From the NCBI GenBank assembly GCA_027010005.1, contig JALVCM010000311.1:1-9585 (forward strand): a stretch of 9,585 nucleotides of DNA. Direction: 5' to 3'. Both the position numbers and the translations under genes were made by a program. A model generated the notes under the pieces. That model was not told where the DNA came from. It saw only the letters and a list, made by a program, of their open reading frames with translations, and did not search any database. Shown one piece after another: positions 6,709 through 9,585 of this stretch. Position 1 is the first letter of the stretch, and the number at the start of each line of letters is the position of its first letter. This DNA is from Thiohalobacter sp. Lineage in GTDB: Bacteria > Pseudomonadota > Gammaproteobacteria > DSM-19610.

Positions 6709-6846
6709 CCGTCATTGCGATGCCTCGACCCGAAGGGTGTGGTACCCATAATGAACCCCGCAGGGGTTCTTTGGGCGTAGCGCGGCAATCTCCTTCAGTC
6801 TGGCACCAGATTCAAAAAGATTGCCGCGCTACGCTCGCAATGACGG
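6709..6846. repeat. Inverted repeat with one arm split by a 54-base segment
   Basis: The right arm (6819-6846) is 28 bases. Its exact complement is present on the left in two pieces, CCGTCATTGCGA (6709-6720) and GCGTAGCGCGGCAATC (6775-6790). They are separated by 54 bases (6721-6774). The inserted segment holds a perfect hairpin GAACCCC-GCA-GGGGTTC (6753-6769) and a smaller one, GGGT/ACCC (6735-6747). The CGTCATTGCGA...GCGGCAATC type of sequence is a common dispersed intergenic repeat in proteobacteria. It fills the gap between two convergent genes. No coding sequence is visible. Confidence 0.85.
6814..6841 (-). terminator. Possible intrinsic terminator within the repeat, for the - strand operon
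   Basis: On the - strand, the right arm can fold on itself: ATTGC pairs with GCAAT (6841-6837 with 6824-6820) around a small GCG/CGC stem. A run of five T (6818-6814) follows after one base. The stem is short and imperfect, so efficiency is doubtful. It lies just beyond the stop codon of the YkgJ-family gene. Confidence 0.3.
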
Positions 6847-6856
6847 GTTGAAAAAA

Positions 6857-7294
6857 TTAGTAGGGGCGCTGGCCCCAGCGCTTGAAGCGTTTTTTGCAGT
6901 ATTTCAGTAATGATTTATAGCCGTCGAAATACAGCTCGAAGCCTTCTTCTGCGGGGGCATCGAATTCACAGTAGTCATTGGAATAATCCCTGCAAATTTG
7001 CGGGCGGTCATCGTAGATGCCACAACGGCCGTCCGGCAGGATATGTGTGCAGGCATTGTCGACCAGCAGGTACCAGCTGCCCTCGTCCTTGTAGACACGA
7101 ATATCACGGTGCGAGATCTGCCAGAGCAGGAAATCGAAATCCTCCTTGGAGCGTGGTGTATCGATTTCCTGGCTGATATAGGTACAACACTGGGTGTTGG
7201 TGCAGAAACCGCACTTGGTTTCCGGTGTCATTTCCACTTCAACCGGGATTTTCCCGCCTTTCCCCTGACTGCGCCTGTTTCGTTTTGTATTCAT
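6857..7294 (-). CDS. YkgJ-family cysteine-cluster protein
   Basis: This 145-residue protein belongs to the YkgJ/UPF0153 family (putative zinc- or iron-binding CxxC...CC proteins). It has Cys28, Cys31, Cys36 and Cys37 in CGFCTNTQCC, then Cys82, Cys91, Cys101 and Cys109 in the typical NACTHILPDGRCGIYDDRPQ and CRDYSNDYC segments, plus Cys133 near the end. The N-terminus is Lys/Arg-rich and no membrane segment is seen. Family function is unknown; metal binding is inferred from the cysteines. The start ATG is only three bases after the TGA of the FimW-like gene, and its ribosome-binding site (CAGGTTG) lies within that gene's last codons, so translation is coupled. It is the last gene of the - strand operon. 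Confidence 0.88.
   Translation of the reverse strand: MNTKRNRRSQGKGGKIPVEVEMTPETKCGFCTNTQCCTYISQEIDTPRSKEDFDFLLWQISHRDIRVYKDEGSWYLLVDNACTHILPDGRCGIYDDRPQICRDYSNDYCEFDAPAEEGFELYFDGYKSLLKYCKKRFKRWGQRPY
6866..6895 (+). terminator. Possible intrinsic terminator for yrfG inside the 3' end of the convergent gene
   Basis: On the + strand, GCGCTGG-CC-CCAGCGC (6866-6881) is a strong stem. Alternatively CGCT-TGA-AGCG (6879-6889) forms a small stem directly before TTTTTT (6890-6895). The strong stem is eight bases from the T run and the weak one abuts it, so neither is ideal. The location downstream of yrfG fits. The bases also encode the C-terminus of the YkgJ-family protein, which may account for them. 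Confidence 0.25.
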
Positions 7295-7297
7295 TGT

Positions 7298-8803
7298 TCA
7301 ACCTGCTGATGTAAACTCAAAACAATCAAATCCCGGGGCCTGCTCAACGTGTTCGGTACAGGTCACCCCGACCTCCCGGTCTCCCACATGGATCAGCACC
7401 TGGTGCCCGGGTGAACACAGTCCGGCAGGCACGACCAGACGTGCACTCGAACCCTCTTCACCGGATGAAGGGATAAAAAGAGCACACCGTCGTATCTTTT
7501 CACCTTCCTCATTATCCAGCTCAAGCTCGACCGGCGCCGGTACCCCCTGGAATGCCTCGACCCCCAGTTCGGTCCCTTTTTCACGTTCATCCCGCACCCA
7601 GCGCACGGCCAGCAGCCGGAAAGCCGCATCCGGTTTCTCGCCATCACCCACCACACAGACCAGGTCACCAACCTGCAGGGTACTCGCCGAACCCTGACTC
7701 CACCCCAGCCGGTAACCCTGTTCGCTACGGTCGCGAATCACCCAGCGCTGCGGCTCCGGTGCCTCATCATTCCTGTGACTCACCAGCCAGTCGTGTATGG
7801 CTTCCAGGCCGACCACCACATGGATCCAGCTCCCGCCAAGCTGGCGCCGGCTGCGGCGCTTGTCGCGCGGTGTCACTTCCGGTAGCAGCTGCCGCAGAAT
7901 GGCTGCCTCACTGCGCTGGCGGCGCCGCTCCGCTGAAAGCGCCAGCAGCATTTTATGCATCAACTGCAGGATCGTACGGGCATCGATAAGGTAGGGGTCT
8001 TCCGCCTCGACCGGGGAGGTCAGGAACACACAGTGGCGTGGCCGGCTGTCACTCATCAGGTCAATAAAAAACAGACCTTCCGGGACGCCCTGCCAACTGT
8101 TACCGGGTACGATGCGGATCTTGCCGGCATACTGCAACAGCGTGCGGTAATACAGGTCCGCCTGCCCCTCTTCGGCAGCAAACGGGTCCAGCAACGACAG
8201 CAGGCAGACCGCCTGGTAGGTTGCTGCAAGCGTGATCGTACTGTCGGTTTCATTGTCATCCAGCCAGTCATGAATGCCGTGGTGCCGGGCCAGGCGATAG
8301 AGCTGGTTCAGTTCAAGAAACACAAACGGTGGCTCGGGGCGATAGTAGCGGTAGCTGTGCAAAAGTGCCGCCGCCAGCTGACGGACCGCAGCACGCACCA
8401 CACGGCCAAAGGCAAGCCGGTCAGTTTCATGCTGGCCGGCTGCATACATTGTCTTGATGACCAGCTTGTAGCCATTCGCCATCGCCAGACACAACCGTTC
8501 GATATCGTCCACGGTGTTCTTGCGCTGCTGACTGCTGAGGGGTTGCTGGCGCAAACGGATCGGCTCGGCGCCTTCAAACAGGCGTTGCACAAAAGGCCGG
8601 TAGACATCGAGCAGCTCAAGACGCAGGCTGACATCGAGACGCTGTTCATTGAGGGGTTCCAGCGCCAGCAACACCTGGCGCACGGTTTCACCGGTATTCA
8701 TTGCCGGCATACCGGACAACCAGTCATACAGGCGCCGTGCATCGAGCTCCAGCGTCGGGTCCTGGAAGTCGTGCTGTTCCGGCGTGGTCAACAACAAACT
8801 CAT
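7298..8803 (-). CDS. Candidate c-di-GMP receptor with C-terminal PilZ-like domain (FimW-like)
   Basis: This 501-residue cytoplasmic protein has a long, mainly helical N-terminal part (about 20-310) with no enzyme motif I recognise. The C-terminal part has the two PilZ signatures in the right order: an Arg-rich RxxxR site in PRDKRRSRRQLGG (312-324; R313/R317 or R316/R320) and DRSEQG (358-363), matching DxSxxG. Beta-strand sequence follows (VGDLVCVVG, ELGVEAF). The layout resembles FimW of Pseudomonas aeruginosa, a c-di-GMP receptor linked to type IV pili, but I cannot confirm orthology without a search. It starts 12 bases after the gspN stop, with no clear Shine-Dalgarno sequence, so reinitiation is likely, and it overlaps the signals for the YkgJ-family gene. 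The c-di-GMP-binding call is moderately supported; the link to secretion is inference from position. Confidence 0.6.
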   Translation of the reverse strand: MSLLLTTPEQHDFQDPTLELDARRLYDWLSGMPAMNTGETVRQVLLALEPLNEQRLDVSLRLELLDVYRPFVQRLFEGAEPIRLRQQPLSSQQRKNTVDDIERLCLAMANGYKLVIKTMYAAGQHETDRLAFGRVVRAAVRQLAAALLHSYRYYRPEPPFVFLELNQLYRLARHHGIHDWLDDNETDSTITLAATYQAVCLLSLLDPFAAEEGQADLYYRTLLQYAGKIRIVPGNSWQGVPEGLFFIDLMSDSRPRHCVFLTSPVEAEDPYLIDARTILQLMHKMLLALSAERRRQRSEAAILRQLLPEVTPRDKRRSRRQLGGSWIHVVVGLEAIHDWLVSHRNDEAPEPQRWVIRDRSEQGYRLGWSQGSASTLQVGDLVCVVGDGEKPDAAFRLLAVRWVRDEREKGTELGVEAFQGVPAPVELELDNEEGEKIRRCALFIPSSGEEGSSARLVVPAGLCSPGHQVLIHVGDREVGVTCTEHVEQAPGFDCFEFTSAG

Positions 8804-8815
8804 GGCAACAGGAAA

Positions 8816-9559
8816 CTACAACAGGTTATCCGACCATTCCAGCCGGTAATTCCCGTTTTGATATTCTGCAAAAGTGGTAAGAAACTTCGTCACCGCCCGG
8901 GGGACATTGCCATTCTGCGTAATGACAGCATTCAGGCGGTAGGCACCCGTCGCTTCGAGTGCAACGTCAGCCTTGACCTGCAGCGCCCCGCCAGTGGCGA
9001 CCAGGTCTCCCTGCGTGATACTGCCATCGTGCTGTGTCGTCAGTGTTGCCGTACCCAGCGACAATACCAGTGGCGCCTCGACCTCGGCCGGTGTCCAGCG
9101 CGTTACACCACTGAACATCGGAATACCGGTTACTGCAAAGCGCACATCATCAAGATCCATCACCAGGTCACCACTGACCCCCACCTGCTTGATACCCAGG
9201 CGGTACAACACCTCAGAGGCCGGCAGGCTAAGCTGGACATCAGCCAGGTAGGGTGTACCGGAAAAGCGTTTCCCCGCAAGTGCATGTGCCGGTTTATCAC
9301 CCAGCCTGGCCTGCAGCTCAAATTCGAAGCGGCCGGTAAACAGCGACAGAAGCCTGAAGTGCCAGCGCAATTTATCCAGTTGTATGCCTTTCACGATGAC
9401 GCTGCCTGTCTGCCCGTTCCACAGGGTGCCCTGCACCGGGCCAATGGCAACGTCCGGTATCTGCGGTGCCAGCGCCAGCGCACGATCTGCCGGGATAGTC
9501 GCCACCAGGAATACCAGCCAGGCCACAACGCCCGCCGCGACGGTTCGCCAGACTGCCAT
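8816..9559 (-). CDS. gspN: Type II secretion system protein N (GspN)
   Basis: This 247-residue inner-membrane protein has one N-terminal hydrophobic helix (about 6-23, VAAGVVAWLVFLVATIPA), followed by a periplasmic beta-rich domain. The GspN-type segment GPVQGTLWNGQTGSV (40-54) is present, and the length suits the family. GspN is an accessory component encoded at the distal end of many T2SS operons; its exact role in the inner-membrane platform is not settled. The ATG at 9559 overlaps the stop codon of the preceding gene by one base (TGATG), so translation is coupled and no strong ribosome-binding site is needed. The FimW-like gene follows after 12 bases. Confidence 0.85.
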   Translation of the reverse strand: MAVWRTVAAGVVAWLVFLVATIPADRALALAPQIPDVAIGPVQGTLWNGQTGSVIVKGIQLDKLRWHFRLLSLFTGRFEFELQARLGDKPAHALAGKRFSGTPYLADVQLSLPASEVLYRLGIKQVGVSGDLVMDLDDVRFAVTGIPMFSGVTRWTPAEVEAPLVLSLGTATLTTQHDGSITQGDLVATGGALQVKADVALEATGAYRLNAVITQNGNVPRAVTKFLTTFAEYQNGNYRLEWSDNLL

Positions 9560-9585
9560 CAGGCCGGTGGACCCACCAGTGTCAG
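9559..9585 (-). CDS. C-terminal eight codons of the gene before gspN (probably gspM)
   Basis: On the - strand, the last bases of the window read L-T-L-V-G-P-P-A followed by TGA (9561-9559), which shares its A with the gspN start codon. The stop/start overlap is typical of T2SS operons, where gspM usually precedes gspN. Eight residues are too few to identify the protein, so the name rests on gene order alone. Confidence 0.4.
   Translation of the reverse strand: MTLVGPPA

Overview
The window looks like chromosomal DNA from a gammaproteobacterium. The CysQ, YrfG (IMP/GMP nucleotidase) and GspN proteins are of gammaproteobacterial type, and the GTAGGAGCGGGC-type REP pair belongs to a repeat family best known from Pseudomonas and relatives. 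The genus cannot be fixed from the sequence. Coding density is high, and there is no tRNA, rRNA, CRISPR array, transposase or phage gene.

Region 1 (1-5094, + strand) is part of an exopolysaccharide assembly and export operon. It holds the 3' end of an outer-membrane beta-barrel gene, a Wzz/GumC-like chain-length regulator with three predicted membrane segments, a separate BY-kinase-type ATPase, an ExeA/GspA-like AAA ATPase with a C-terminal extension, and a small VanZ-like membrane protein. After the 66-base gap before the Wzz gene, spacing is only 24, 14 and 5 bases, so these are probably cotranscribed. The set resembles the accessory genes of exosortase A (PEP-CTERM) polysaccharide loci, but no exosortase or PEP-CTERM protein is in view. 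Two features stand out: the kinase has no C-terminal tyrosine cluster and an altered Walker A' motif, and the ATPase carries what looks like a degenerate response-regulator receiver domain.

Region 2 (5095-6856) is housekeeping. cysQ (-) and yrfG (+) diverge from a 74-base spacer where candidate promoters for the two strands share one -10 region. Each gene converges on its neighbour at a palindromic repeat. A perfect 24-base inverted REP pair separates the VanZ gene from cysQ and supplies the cysQ stop codon. A second inverted repeat, with one arm split by a 54-base segment that carries its own hairpins, lies between yrfG and the next gene.

Region 3 (6857-9585, - strand) reads gspN, then a 501-residue protein with PilZ-type c-di-GMP-binding motifs (FimW-like), then a YkgJ-family cysteine-cluster protein. 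It is preceded by the last eight codons of an upstream gene, probably gspM, whose stop overlaps the gspN start. This is the distal end of a type II secretion operon with a candidate c-di-GMP receptor attached.

No wholly new system is evident. The best leads are the pseudo-receiver on the polysaccharide-locus ATPase, the tyrosine-less kinase, and the nested palindromic repeats.
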